Source: JOPF133 sp052144935 (GTDB lineage Bacteria > Acidobacteriota > Terriglobia > Bryobacterales > Bryobacteraceae). Taken from it: DNA of 64,000 bases. Each line of letters starts with the position of its first letter. The first letter of the stretch is position 1. This document shows, one piece after another, positions 48,985-56,858 of this stretch. The stretch covers positions 22,302 to 86,301 of the forward strand of contig JBKQPR010000233.1 of NCBI GenBank assembly GCA_052144935.1, written 5' to 3'. The notes beneath the pieces were generated by a model. It was given only the letters and a program-made list of their open reading frames with translations, searched no databases and had not been told where the DNA came from. The position numbers and the translations under genes are program-made.

Positions 48985-50011
48985 GGACGTTCTCCTTTCC
49001 GGTGGGCGCTGCCCGCGGCGTTCCCACCAGGGATCCACCCGCCGTTCCGCGCGGCATTCCACCCGCCGTAGCCTGCGCCACACCGACCGGCGTTCCACGC
49101 GGCGTTCGCACGGGCGTTGCGCCTATCGTTGTGCGCGGCGTTCCGGCCGCCGTAGCCCGCAGCGTTACCCGCGCTCTAGCCGGCGTTCCACCCGGCGCTC
49201 CCACCAGCGCTCCGGCCGGCGTAGCCCGCAGCGCTCCCCGCAGCGTTCCACCCGGCGTTCCGCGCGGCGTTTCACCAGGCGCTCCCCCGGGCCGCGGCGC
49301 GTTTGCGATCTGCCGCACCCAGTCGCGCTTGGAGTGGTAATAGATTTTCGGATCGGTCCCCAGCTTCTCGAGCAGGCGGAAACTGCCGGGGTCCTGGCGC
49401 GCGGCCGCCACTTCGCTCGACCGGTCGTTCAGGTCGCCGAAGCGGATGGCGCCCGCCGGGCAGGCTTCCACGCAGGCCGGGACGTAATCTCCCGGTTGGA
49501 TGTCCTTCTGTCCGGCCGCCGCGGCACGTTCCTTCGCGCGGTGCCAGCGCCCGTGGCAGAAGTTGCATTTCTCCACCACTCCGCGCATGCGCGGCGCCAC
49601 ATCGGGATTCAGGGTCTTTTCCATGCCCGCCGGCCAGGCCGGGTCCCACCAGTTGAAGTAGCGCGCGTGGTAGGGGCAGGCCGCCATGCAATACCGGCAG
49701 CCCAGGCAGCGCTCCGGCATCTGGCCCACGATCCCCGTGGCCGGGTCCACATCCACGGCCTGCTGCGGGCAGACGTGGGCGCAAGGCGTGTCCACGCCGC
49801 ATTGCTGGCACATCATGGGCACGAAGGCCGAGCGCCGCTCGGGATACTCCTCGCCGTTATCGATCTTATACACGCGCATCCAGGTGATGCCCCGGCGCTC
49901 GGTGGCGTTGGGCAGCGGCGGAACATTGTTCTCCACCGCGCAGGCCACCATGCAAGCGCCGCAGCCGGTGCACTTGTCGATGTCGATGCTCATTCCGTAT
50001 CGCTTGTTCAT
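48977..50011 (-). CDS. 4Fe-4S cluster subunit (NrfC/QrcC-like) with a long repetitive C-terminal tail
   Basis: 344 aa. The first ~235 residues carry the DMSO-reductase-type ferredoxin motifs: CTGCGACMVACAVEN, CQQCGVDTPCAHVCP, CLGCRYCMAACPYHARYFNW and a CNFCHGRWHRA box with CVEACPAGAIRFG. They normally hold four cubane clusters and link the molybdopterin subunit to NrfD. The last ~100 residues (from PGGAPGETPRGT to VGTPRAAPTGKENVRG) are an unusual Arg/Gly/Thr/Pro/Ala repeat, absent from the family. It overlaps both neighbours (the molybdopterin gene by 4 bases). Confidence 0.93.
   Translation of the reverse strand: MNKRYGMSIDIDKCTGCGACMVACAVENNVPPLPNATERRGITWMRVYKIDNGEEYPERRSAFVPMMCQQCGVDTPCAHVCPQQAVDVDPATGIVGQMPERCLGCRYCMAACPYHARYFNWWDPAWPAGMEKTLNPDVAPRMRGVVEKCNFCHGRWHRAKERAAAAGQKDIQPGDYVPACVEACPAGAIRFGDLNDRSSEVAAARQDPGSFRLLEKLGTDPKIYYHSKRDWVRQIANAPRPGGAPGETPRGTPGGTLRGALRATPAGALVGAPGGTPARARVTLRATAAGTPRTTIGATPVRTPRGTPVGVAQATAGGMPRGTAGGSLVGTPRAAPTGKENVRG
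49003..49290 (-). repeat. 12-bp coding minisatellite (RGTP-type)
   Basis: About 22 units of GGAACGCCGCGC and variants (GGAGCGCTGCGG, GGTGGAACGCCG) encode four-residue units RGTP, GGTL, RGAL, AGAL, VGAP and ATPA. It makes up the whole C-terminal tail of the 4Fe-4S subunit. Confidence 0.85.
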
Positions 50012-51870
50012 ATGCGCACCACCCTGGCGCGCCCATCCGCGCCGAGGATATCCGCAATTTCCGGCCGGTCCGCCACCAGCACCACTCCCGGAGGCACACC
50101 CGCATCCACCGCCACTTCGATGGGACGCCTGCCGTAGGGCGTTTCGAGGACCACGCGGTCGCCATCCTCGAATCCGGCTTTGGGGTGCATCGCCGCGCGG
50201 TGGGGGCCCAGGCGCAGTCCCGACTCTTGAGAGAGCTTCGACATCAGCGGCGAAACCAGCGAGGCGGCGCCCGGTTGATCGACGGCCAGCAGGAACGGCC
50301 AGGGGGCCGTGGCGCAGGGGGCGCCCTCTGGGCCCGTGCCGGGGCGCCCCGTGGGCCCGTCGGCACTCATGCCGACGCCTGCCTTCGATACGGCGTCACA
50401 ATCGCGAACCGGCATCGCGAGCTTGGGCAGGTTACCGCAATCTTGTGCTTCCCCGGTCCAGCAGCCACCGGCGTTTAAAGCCTTCCAGAAATCGCCGGGC
50501 TTCATATCCTTCACCGCCGTGCTCTTGCCGTCCGCGTAAGTCCGCAGGCCGCCGCAGCCGCTCGCCTGGATGGCGCCGGCGCGCTGGCGGAGCGCGGCGC
50601 TATTCTCGAAACCCTTGGCATCCAGTCCGGCCAGCGTACTGACGAACTCGGCCGGATCGGCCATGCCGTCCGGCGCAGTGACCAGTGGGACGGTCAGCCG
50701 GAACTCCGCGGAAGCCGCGTCCACCGCCGCCGGCAGATCGCCCCACGCTTCGGGATACACCGCCGTCGGCAAGACGTGATTGGCATGCCTGGCATATCCG
50801 GCGCGCGACCAGGCAAACGCCACCACCACTGCATTCGGCGCCAGCTTGGGTTGAATCGTGGCCCACGGCAGATGCGCGCCGGGCACGGATTCGTCGATCA
50901 GCAGCGCGCCAAGCGAGCCATCTTTCACCGCGGCCAGCCGGGTGACCGGCGCCGCCTTGCTCCATTCCCTGGGAACCGGAGCCTCGCGCCGCGGCAGCAC
51001 GGTCTTTCCCCAAGCGCCCAGTCGCAGATTCCAGCCCAGCACTTCGGAGGTCATCTCGGGAGCCACAATCAGCGCGGGCCCGTTCTCCCGCAACGCCCGC
51101 GCCACCTGCGCGATCTGCTCTTCGGCGAGGCCCGTGATTTCGGCCGCCTGTTGCACGCTGACGGCGCCCGCCACCGCGCGGCCCAGCACGGCTTCCGTGC
51201 CCGGCGCGACCGCCAGCCACTGGTCCGCCAACGCCGCCGTGCGGGATTCCACCGCTTCGGCCTGGATCAGCCGGAAATCAGGACGCGCCGCGAACACGCG
51301 GCTGGGGCGCCCCCAGCCATCCAGCAGAGGCGCTCCCAGGCTGAGCACGGTGCGAGCCGCCGCCAGGTTCACCGCGCAGGCAGGCTCTTCGGGCGCCAGG
51401 TACACGCCACGCTTCAGAGCCGCCATGGCGCGCCGGTAGGTCCACGAGGCCGTGCGCCCCGGCCGCAAATCCAGCACCGCCACGCGCTGGTCCGGCGGGC
51501 AGTGGGCGATGGCCGCGGCCACCGCCCCCGCCACTGACGACGCTGCCTCCTGCCGATTGCCCTTCCTCAGCCGCTCCGGGTGGTACGGCAAATGGTGGCC
51601 CGTTACACCGAAGGGGCACAGTCCGCCGTCCACACCGGCCAGCGACACGGGCTGCTCGCCGACGCACCGCGCCCGCACCGCGCAACCCGCCGCGCACAAC
51701 CCGCAGTGGGTGAATTTGGCGCGGATCTCACCGCGCGCCGGCCGGGGAATGCCCGGCCAGTTTTCCGACCACAGCGCCGTGTCCGTGATCAGCCGCCACG
51801 GCGCCGGGGTGAGCAGCAGGCCCACGGCCGAACCGCCCGCGAATTTGAAAAGCTCTCTGCGTGTCGTCAT
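50008..51870 (-). CDS. Molybdopterin oxidoreductase family subunit (QrcB-like)
   Basis: 620 aa from ATG 51870. The N-terminus TTRRELFKFAGGSAVGLLLT is a twin-arginine signal. FTHCGLCAAGCAVRARCVG with GGLCPFG supplies a 4Fe-4S binding set. The central domain (TASWTYRRAMAALKRGVYLA, LIVAPEMTSEVLGWNLRLGA, ANHVLPTAVYPEAWGDLPAA) is typical of DMSO-reductase-like proteins. The C-terminal domain (HPKAGFEDGDRVVLETPYGR) is the molydop-binding barrel. It is shorter than most members and similar in size to QrcB, which lacks molybdenum. An in-frame GPTGRPGTGPEGAP insert occurs near residue 510. It is part of a complex with the 4Fe-4S and NrfD subunits. Confidence 0.85.
   Translation of the reverse strand: MTTRRELFKFAGGSAVGLLLTPAPWRLITDTALWSENWPGIPRPARGEIRAKFTHCGLCAAGCAVRARCVGEQPVSLAGVDGGLCPFGVTGHHLPYHPERLRKGNRQEAASSVAGAVAAAIAHCPPDQRVAVLDLRPGRTASWTYRRAMAALKRGVYLAPEEPACAVNLAAARTVLSLGAPLLDGWGRPSRVFAARPDFRLIQAEAVESRTAALADQWLAVAPGTEAVLGRAVAGAVSVQQAAEITGLAEEQIAQVARALRENGPALIVAPEMTSEVLGWNLRLGAWGKTVLPRREAPVPREWSKAAPVTRLAAVKDGSLGALLIDESVPGAHLPWATIQPKLAPNAVVVAFAWSRAGYARHANHVLPTAVYPEAWGDLPAAVDAASAEFRLTVPLVTAPDGMADPAEFVSTLAGLDAKGFENSAALRQRAGAIQASGCGGLRTYADGKSTAVKDMKPGDFWKALNAGGCWTGEAQDCGNLPKLAMPVRDCDAVSKAGVGMSADGPTGRPGTGPEGAPCATAPWPFLLAVDQPGAASLVSPLMSKLSQESGLRLGPHRAAMHPKAGFEDGDRVVLETPYGRRPIEVAVDAGVPPGVVLVADRPEIADILGADGRARVVRI
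50318..50357 (-). repeat. Intragenic GC-rich motif pair
   Basis: GGGGCGCCCTCTGGGCCC and GGGGCGCCCCGTGGGCCC, five bases apart, in the molybdopterin-subunit gene. A short inverted repeat GTCGGCACTCATGCCGAC follows directly (50358-50375). Confidence 0.6.
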
Positions 51871-52463
51871 TTGTGGCAATCCAGGCAACTGCGCTCGCCG
51901 GCCCGGGGAGTGCCCCCTGGGTGCCGCATGCTCTCCGCGGCTCCCCGGCGATGGCAATTCACGCAGTCGTCCATCTTCATTCCCGGCCGTCCCTGCCCGC
52001 CCCAGATGTCGCGCGAGTAGCCGCTCACGCGATCCTGTTCGAAGGGGCGCAGGTGATCGGTCGATCCTTCGTTTCCATGGCACTCGACGCACTTCAACTG
52101 CGCCCGCTTCACGTGGGTGATGTGCGAAAAGTACACGTTTTCCGGCTGCCGCGCGTAGTCCAGCCACTGCGGTTCCTTCTGAGGCGTCACGTAGGCGTCG
52201 ATGAAGTTCTTCTCGGCCGCCGTGGTTCCCATGGGCGCGGCATGGCAGCCGGCGCACTTATCCAGCGTGGGGATGCCCGCGAAGCTTCCGTCATCGCGGA
52301 AGGCGTGGCAATCCTCGCATTTGGCGCCGGCCTTGTCGGCGTGGACCTTGTGACTGAAGTCCACCGGCTGCGGCCGGCTGTGGTAAATGACTCGCGGAAA
52401 GCCGGCCCAGCCCGCGCCCAGGGCGGCCAGCACGCCCGCGAAAAAGAAAACGCTGCGCCTCAT
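51867..52463 (-). CDS. Penta-haem cytochrome c (QrcA-like)
   Basis: 198 aa. An N-terminal signal anchor (SVFFFAGVLAALGAGWAGF) precedes five haem sites: CEDCH, CAGCH, CVECH, CVNCH and CLDCH. Distal His pairs lie in VDFSHKVHADKAG and VYFSHITHVKRAQ, giving a class III/ActA-like arrangement. In Qrc and ACIII complexes a related subunit passes quinol electrons to or from periplasmic cytochromes. Its stop overlaps the start of the molybdopterin gene (ATGA) and its start overlaps the upstream H-like gene by 4 bases. Confidence 0.9.
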   Translation of the reverse strand: MRRSVFFFAGVLAALGAGWAGFPRVIYHSRPQPVDFSHKVHADKAGAKCEDCHAFRDDGSFAGIPTLDKCAGCHAAPMGTTAAEKNFIDAYVTPQKEPQWLDYARQPENVYFSHITHVKRAQLKCVECHGNEGSTDHLRPFEQDRVSGYSRDIWGGQGRPGMKMDDCVNCHRRGAAESMRHPGGTPRAGERSCLDCHK

Positions 52464-53362
52464 TGTGGATCTCTTTTCCCACTCGCATAGGGCGAGAAGA
52501 ATTCATGCACCAGGGCGAGTGCCTGGCTGCGATCGAGCTGCCGCAGCACGCCCGCGGCGAACAGCCCGCCGTCGCACATGGCCGGAGCTTTCTCCGGCTC
52601 CGTCCACGACTGCAGAAACTCGTTCATTCGGCGCTGCTCTTCCTCCATCCAGGCCCGCGCTTCGGCGCCCGACATAAGATGGTCCAGCGTGCCTTCGACG
52701 GGCGTGCCTTCGAAGAGCCAGCCGCCGGTGTAGGGGTCGCTCGAAATTTTCGACGGGTCGGCCCGCAGGTAGCGATTGCAGTTGGCCAGCAGCAGCGGAT
52801 TGGGGAACACCACCTCCACGTCGATTCCGCCGGCCGTCAGGACCACCGCCGGCCGGTGGCGGCCGCGCTCCCAGAGGTAGCTGACGGCTTCGATGGCGCC
52901 CAGTGCGCGGCTGAGGAAGGCGTCGATTCCTATGTGGCAGGCTCCATCATCGGTCGCGTCCAGCCACATGTGGTTGGCCGAGTAGCGCAGCCAGTCGGGC
53001 GCCGCGATGGCGCTGGTGGCGCTGATATCCAGGGCGGCGGCAGGTTCCGGATGGGCCATTTGCAGGTACAGTTCGCAGTAGCGGAAGCCATCGTTGCCGC
53101 AGCGCGAGAGCAGGCTTTCGCTATAAGGCACGAACCGCGCGATGGGCGCGGCGCCGCAGTATTGCATCAGCGATTCGCGCAGGTAAGGGCAGGCTCCCGA
53201 AATAGGTTCCTGGTTTTGCAGGCGGAAGACCGGGCAGGCGGCGTGCGCCTCGGAGGCGCATTTCTCGTCGGCCCTGCCCGCCGCCGCCAGCGGAATCAAC
53301 TTCCGGAAGGCCGCGGTCTGGCAATACTTGACCGCGGCTTCGCGCAAGAAAGGGCAGGTCAT
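52460..53362 (-). CDS. Cys-rich glycine-cleavage-H-like protein of the Qrc-like operon
   Basis: 300 aa from ATG 53362. The N-terminal ~110 residues carry two CP[FY]LRExxxxYC units (CPFLREAAVKYCQ, CPYLRESLMQYCG) and further Cys, perhaps a metal or disulphide-rich domain. The rest resembles H-protein (YSANHMWLDATDDGACHIGI, DAFLSRALGAIEAVSYLWER, VVFPNPLLLANCNRYLRADP) but the lipoyl-Lys loop is not recognisable. It follows the 87-aa gene by 4 bases and overlaps the cytochrome gene by 4. Cys-rich plus H-like domains recur in the last gene of the operon. Confidence 0.7.
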   Translation of the reverse strand: MTCPFLREAAVKYCQTAAFRKLIPLAAAGRADEKCASEAHAACPVFRLQNQEPISGACPYLRESLMQYCGAAPIARFVPYSESLLSRCGNDGFRYCELYLQMAHPEPAAALDISATSAIAAPDWLRYSANHMWLDATDDGACHIGIDAFLSRALGAIEAVSYLWERGRHRPAVVLTAGGIDVEVVFPNPLLLANCNRYLRADPSKISSDPYTGGWLFEGTPVEGTLDHLMSGAEARAWMEEEQRRMNEFLQSWTEPEKAPAMCDGGLFAAGVLRQLDRSQALALVHEFFSPYASGKRDPQ

Positions 53363-53366
53363 AAGG

Positions 53367-53630
53367 TTACTTCCCGGGTTCTTTCTTCCGCAGCTCTTCG
53401 CCGCCATCGGCCATGGTGACGCCGAGACCGGGGACTTGGAAGGTGTGCCCGTCGAACGCGGCCATCAGGTCGGATACTTCGTTATCCAGCCTGGAGAGCG
53501 CCGCGTGCTTCTTCCGTTTGGCGGCTAATTCCTGCAGGATGCCGAAGGCCACGGCTCCGAGGCAAATCAGGGTGACCACCCCGAGCGCCACGTTGGTGAG
53601 AGTTAGCCAGTAAGTTTGAGGATCGTTCAT
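53367..53630 (-). CDS. Small membrane protein, first gene of the Qrc-like operon
   Basis: 87 aa. One membrane helix (TNVALGVVTLICLGAVAFGI, with outside N-terminus) is followed by a coiled-coil charged stretch (LQELAAKRKKHAALSRLDNE) and a soluble end with a hydrophobic patch (HTFQVPGLGVTMADG). The spacing to the next gene is 4 bases. I do not recognise a family. As the first gene it may be an assembly or stabilising subunit of the redox complex. Confidence 0.65.
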   Translation of the reverse strand: MNDPQTYWLTLTNVALGVVTLICLGAVAFGILQELAAKRKKHAALSRLDNEVSDLMAAFDGHTFQVPGLGVTMADGGEELRKKEPGK

Positions 53631-54013
53631 AAGGAGACTTCTCCATTCATTGAGGAGAAGGCACGGGCATTGCCATGCGGAAAGTAAACGGGTTAGTGGC
53701 TAAGCCGGGAGGCGGTGTGTGGGATTTTCAGACACGAAAATCCTGATTTCCGGCATAGATGGGCTCGTGTCAGGGGGCTTTACCGATGCCTACGGAAATA
53801 CACCTGCCCCCGGAAGCGCCGCTGGTGGCGCCCGGAACATCTCGGGTACGGTGTGTTGCACCTTTGCCAACTGGGAGCTAACGGCCACGTTTAGCAATCT
53901 GTCACCCGACACAGGCCCTGGTGCACAAGGCCCGGACGCTGCTGGCTCTCCGGAAGCCCCAATTATGCAAAGAGGCCGGCCCGCGCCGCCGGGCGTTGGC
54001 TGACTTGACGAAA
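53631..54013. other. Intergenic region upstream of the Qrc-like operon
   Basis: About 380 bases. No gene found. The part closest to the operon should hold its promoter. A GGAGAAG ... inverted repeat overlaps the ribosome site of the 87-aa gene (53634-53650). Confidence 0.4.
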
Positions 54014-54547
54014 CTATTGCTTCTTGCTGGGATCGCCCGGAGTCGGCACGTCCGGCGTTTCGGCGTTGAAGGTCAGCGGGATGTCGATCAGCGCGGCTTT
54101 TTCGCCGGTCTCGTCGTGGATGCGAATGTTATAGTGGCGCGGGGGAGCGTCGAACAGGGCGTTGCCCTGCGCCGATTCGGCCGGCTTCACCGGCCGCAGA
54201 TACCCGATCCAATCCGGCACTCCCTCGCCGTCCTTCAGCTCGGGATAGATCTTTCCGCTGTCGTCTTCCACTTGGAAGGCGCTCACATTGGCCGTCTCGG
54301 AGCCGCCGTTGCTGACGCTGATCCTGACCAGGAGAAAGCGGTTTTGCGGGATGCGCGGGGCGGGGCCTTCGCCAATCTGCGTGAGGTATTCGGTCTCGAT
54401 CGCCGTGTAGGTGAGGTTCCCCAGCAGCACCTTATCCCCCATCGGATACGTGCGCACCGGGAAGGCGGTGGCCTGCGGCTTGCAGCCCGCCAGCATCAAG
54501 ACGGCGGCGATCAATGGAAAAGCGGGAATCGAACGCGAAAGGAGCAT
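54014..54547 (-). CDS. Lipoprotein of DUF4352 type
   Basis: 177 aa. Lipobox LAGC follows a short hydrophobic signal (IPAFPLIAAVLMLAGCKP), so the protein is probably acylated at Cys 22. The mature part has the immunoglobulin-like DUF4352 signature with LLVRISVSNGGSETANVSAF and QVEDDSGKIYPELKDG. Such lipoproteins are of unknown function. It is followed on the same strand by no close gene; the Spy-like gene lies 136 bases upstream. Confidence 0.82.
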   Translation of the reverse strand: MLLSRSIPAFPLIAAVLMLAGCKPQATAFPVRTYPMGDKVLLGNLTYTAIETEYLTQIGEGPAPRIPQNRFLLVRISVSNGGSETANVSAFQVEDDSGKIYPELKDGEGVPDWIGYLRPVKPAESAQGNALFDAPPRHYNIRIHDETGEKAALIDIPLTFNAETPDVPTPGDPSKKQ

Positions 54548-54683
54548 GGTCAGAAACCATTGTCCGCATGCACTCGGGCGAGTGTCAACCGGGGAAGCCG
54601 CCGGCGGCCGGCTCTCGGCGACACCGGATCGGCCGATTAGCGAAGCTTGCCTCCGGCAACCGGCGGCGCAAGCGGCACATCCT

Positions 54684-55079
54684 CTACCGGCGGGGAATCG
54701 CAGGGCTTAGCGGGGCTGCCTCCTGCAGCATGCGCTCGAATTTCTTGCGCTGCTCCTCGTTGAGCAGTTGCTCCACGCGCTGCTTGCTGTCGCTGAGCAC
54801 CGTGCGGTAGTACAGCCAGAAGTCGTTTAGCAGCGATTGGATCTGCTCGGATTGCGCGGGGGTCAGGTCAAGTTCTTTTTGCAGGCGCTCGAAATAGATG
54901 GTCTTCCCGGCGGGGGTGTCGAAGGCAGGCTGGTGCAGCAGATTGTGCACCCCCAGGTTCATGGCCACCGCGCCGGCCGCCGCGCCGCACAGGAACACCA
55001 ACGCCAAGGTCACCGCGCAGGCCAGCTTGGGACTCCAAGAAGTGGGGGCGGCCTTGAGCATCAAATCAGTGCTGCTCAT
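54684..55079 (-). CDS. Spy/CpxP-like periplasmic metal-sensor-type protein
   Basis: 131 aa. One N-terminal membrane helix (LACAVTLALVFLCGAAAGAV) is followed by a helical hairpin with the LTPAQSEQIQSLLNDFWLYY and NEEQRKKFERML segments (LTxxQ and LTPEQR-like motifs). This resembles Spy, CpxP and CnrX/ZraP-type proteins. It lies directly downstream of the anti-sigma gene (14-base overlap), so it is likely an additional regulator or stress chaperone of the same sigma system. Confidence 0.8.
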   Translation of the reverse strand: MSSTDLMLKAAPTSWSPKLACAVTLALVFLCGAAAGAVAMNLGVHNLLHQPAFDTPAGKTIYFERLQKELDLTPAQSEQIQSLLNDFWLYYRTVLSDSKQRVEQLLNEEQRKKFERMLQEAAPLSPAIPRR

Positions 55080-55530
55080 AGGCGGTCATCGTCACCAGCA
55101 TGTTATCGTGGCCGGGCGCGGAATCGAAGCTGGGCGAGTTCTGTTCCGCCATCACGCTTTCCGGCGAAGGCCCGCCCTGATATTGGGCCTCGCGGGTCAC
55201 CAGGTAGGTTCCCAGCACGGCCAATATCACCAGCGACGCGAAAGCCAGACGCCGCCCGAAGACGAAATCCAGACTGAACAGGCTGGCAAACGACGGCCTC
55301 ACCGCCGGTTCTTGCACACGCCGCACCACTCCCGCGTAGAAGCCCGGCGACGGTTGCCACTCCTCTTCCTGCCGCAGCGAGACGAACAGTTGCGAAACAT
55401 CCTGCATCTCGCTCATCTCCTCGCGGCAATTCTCACAAGCGCTCAGATGAGCCTCGATTTCCCGTCGATCCACCGGCTCCAGCGTGCCGGCCAGATACTC
55501 TTCGAGGTTCTCCATCACAACCGCGTGCAT
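55066..55530 (-). CDS. Zinc-finger anti-sigma factor
   Basis: 154 aa. The zinc-binding HLSACENCREEM (H-x3-C-x2-C) is in the first ~45 residues. A single membrane helix (RLAFASLVILAVLGTYLVTR) follows at about residue 97, and then a periplasmic tail. This is the RseA/ZAS-domain layout. It should bind and inhibit the ECF sigma factor of the gene 137 bases upstream on the same strand. A 14-base overlap with the Spy-like gene shows co-translation. Start chosen at ATG 55530; an internal ATG six codons in is possible. Confidence 0.88.
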   Translation of the reverse strand: MHAVVMENLEEYLAGTLEPVDRREIEAHLSACENCREEMSEMQDVSQLFVSLRQEEEWQPSPGFYAGVVRRVQEPAVRPSFASLFSLDFVFGRRLAFASLVILAVLGTYLVTREAQYQGGPSPESVMAEQNSPSFDSAPGHDNMLVTMTAYEQH

Positions 55531-55667
55531 ATATTTCTTCCCTTACAAGAGTAAATTACTGCGCCCACAACTATCCCCGTACGGGTCTATTGCCGAACTG
55601 GCCCGCCCGCTTCCAGGGAACCCTTTTTTCCGAAACCGCCTAACCTCTCCGGCCGCAACCGGCGCTC

Positions 55668-56333
55668 TTAACCAGCTACCAGGCCGGGAGCGCGATCCAG
55701 ACGCTGCGCCGCCTTCACCAACTTTTGCCGGGCCCGGAACAGCTTCACTTTGATGGTGTTCTCGTTCATCCCGGTCTTGGCCGCCAACTCTTCCACCGAG
55801 TACCCCTCGACCTCCTTGAGCATCAACAGGGAGCGCTCCTCATCGGAAACCCGCGTGAGCAGCTTCAAAACGTAATCCCGGCTGGCCAGGGAGACGTCGG
55901 CGGGCGCCTGGCGGTCGATATTGGGCTCGGTATTTTCCACCCGCCGCACTTCGTCTTCGCTCAGGTCGCTTTCATAAACCAGCTTGCGGACCTTGCGCTT
56001 GCGGAGGTAATCGAAGCACTCGTTGACCGTAATCTTGTAGATCCAGGTGATCAGGGAACTTCGGAAGTCGAAGCTCTTCAAGGACAGGTAAACCTTCGCA
56101 AATACTTGCTGGGCAATATCTTCCACGTCGTTGCGCTGGCGCACAATACCGTGGATGATGGAGAACACTTTGGATTGGTAGCGTTCCACAATCTCGCGAA
56201 ACGCGGCTTCCTCGCCGGCCTGAGCCCTTCGGACCAAGGCCCCTTCCGGGGTGTTTTCGTAATCCACTCTAGGTTTCGCCGCAAGCTTGCTGCCGAATCC
56301 GGGAAGTGGAAAAGCACCCGTCAGTGTTCCCAT
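55668..56333 (-). CDS. ECF sigma factor (SigE/RpoE-like)
   Basis: 221 aa from ATG 56333; the longer frame to 56513 adds an unlikely Arg/Lys-rich leader. Region 2: AFREIVERYQSKVFSIIHGI with DVEDIAQQVFAKVYLSLKSF, ITWIYKITVNECFDYLRKRK. Region 4: SDEERSLLMLKEVEGYSVEE followed by LAAKTGMNENTIKVKLFRAR. The pair with the anti-sigma and Spy-like genes forms a cell-envelope stress circuit. Likely self-activating. Start residues MGTLTGAF are plausible rather than certain. Confidence 0.93.
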   Translation of the reverse strand: MGTLTGAFPLPGFGSKLAAKPRVDYENTPEGALVRRAQAGEEAAFREIVERYQSKVFSIIHGIVRQRNDVEDIAQQVFAKVYLSLKSFDFRSSLITWIYKITVNECFDYLRKRKVRKLVYESDLSEDEVRRVENTEPNIDRQAPADVSLASRDYVLKLLTRVSDEERSLLMLKEVEGYSVEELAAKTGMNENTIKVKLFRARQKLVKAAQRLDRAPGLVAG

Positions 56334-56534
56334 ACACCGCTTCGGACGCACCCCACCGGAATCGGGTTTCAGAGCAAACTGCTCCTGCTTGAACGATAGC
56401 ACGGGGCCGCGCCGGATTTTTTTTCGCGACCGGGGGGCCTTTCGCTCATCTAAACACCCGAGGACGGTGGAATGCGTCTGCGGTTGTATACTGAGAGAAC
56501 GCATCCGCGTCACCAGTCAGGAGCAAAAACCAGC

Positions 56535-56858
56535 ATGGTTCAGTTAACCGAAAAAGCGATCGGCAAGGTAAGAGAGATCATGAGCAGCCAGGAACCGGCC
56601 CCCGCCGGCCTGCGCATCGCCGTGGTGGGTGGAGGGTGTTCCGGCTTCAGCTACTCGATGGCCTTCGAAAACCAGCCGAACATGCTCGACAAAACCTACA
56701 GCTACAACGGGTTGAAGGTATTCATCGACCAGGCCAGCCTGTTATATCTGGATGGCGCCGAGGTGGATTACGTGGAAACCCTGGAGGGCGCAGGCTTCAA
56801 GTTCAACAACCCCCAGGTGAAATCCACGTGCGGTTGCGGCAGCTCGTTTCAGGTTTAG
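56535..56858 (+). CDS. erpA: Iron-sulfur cluster assembly A-type carrier (ErpA/IscA family)
   Basis: 107 aa. MVQLTEKAIGKVREIMSSQE opens the family. LRIAVVGGGCSGFSYSMAFE holds the first conserved Cys and CGCGSSF the last two (C-x-C). It carries 2Fe-2S or 4Fe-4S clusters to target proteins. The ATG at 56535 has an AGGAG ribosome site 11 bases upstream; the longer frame to 56472 lacks one. It is divergently transcribed from the ECF sigma gene. ErpA and IscA cannot be told apart safely here; the symbol is provisional. Confidence 0.93.
   Translation: MVQLTEKAIGKVREIMSSQEPAPAGLRIAVVGGGCSGFSYSMAFENQPNMLDKTYSYNGLKVFIDQASLLYLDGAEVDYVETLEGAGFKFNNPQVKSTCGCGSSFQV

Noticed and set aside
48761..50137. A plus-strand frame rich in RRSxRRS
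   Set aside because: It is the complement of the 12-base tail repeat in the 4Fe-4S gene, not a protein.
53719..54003. Plus-strand 94-codon frame upstream of the DUF4352 gene
   Set aside because: No ribosome site, no domain, and composition like intergenic DNA.
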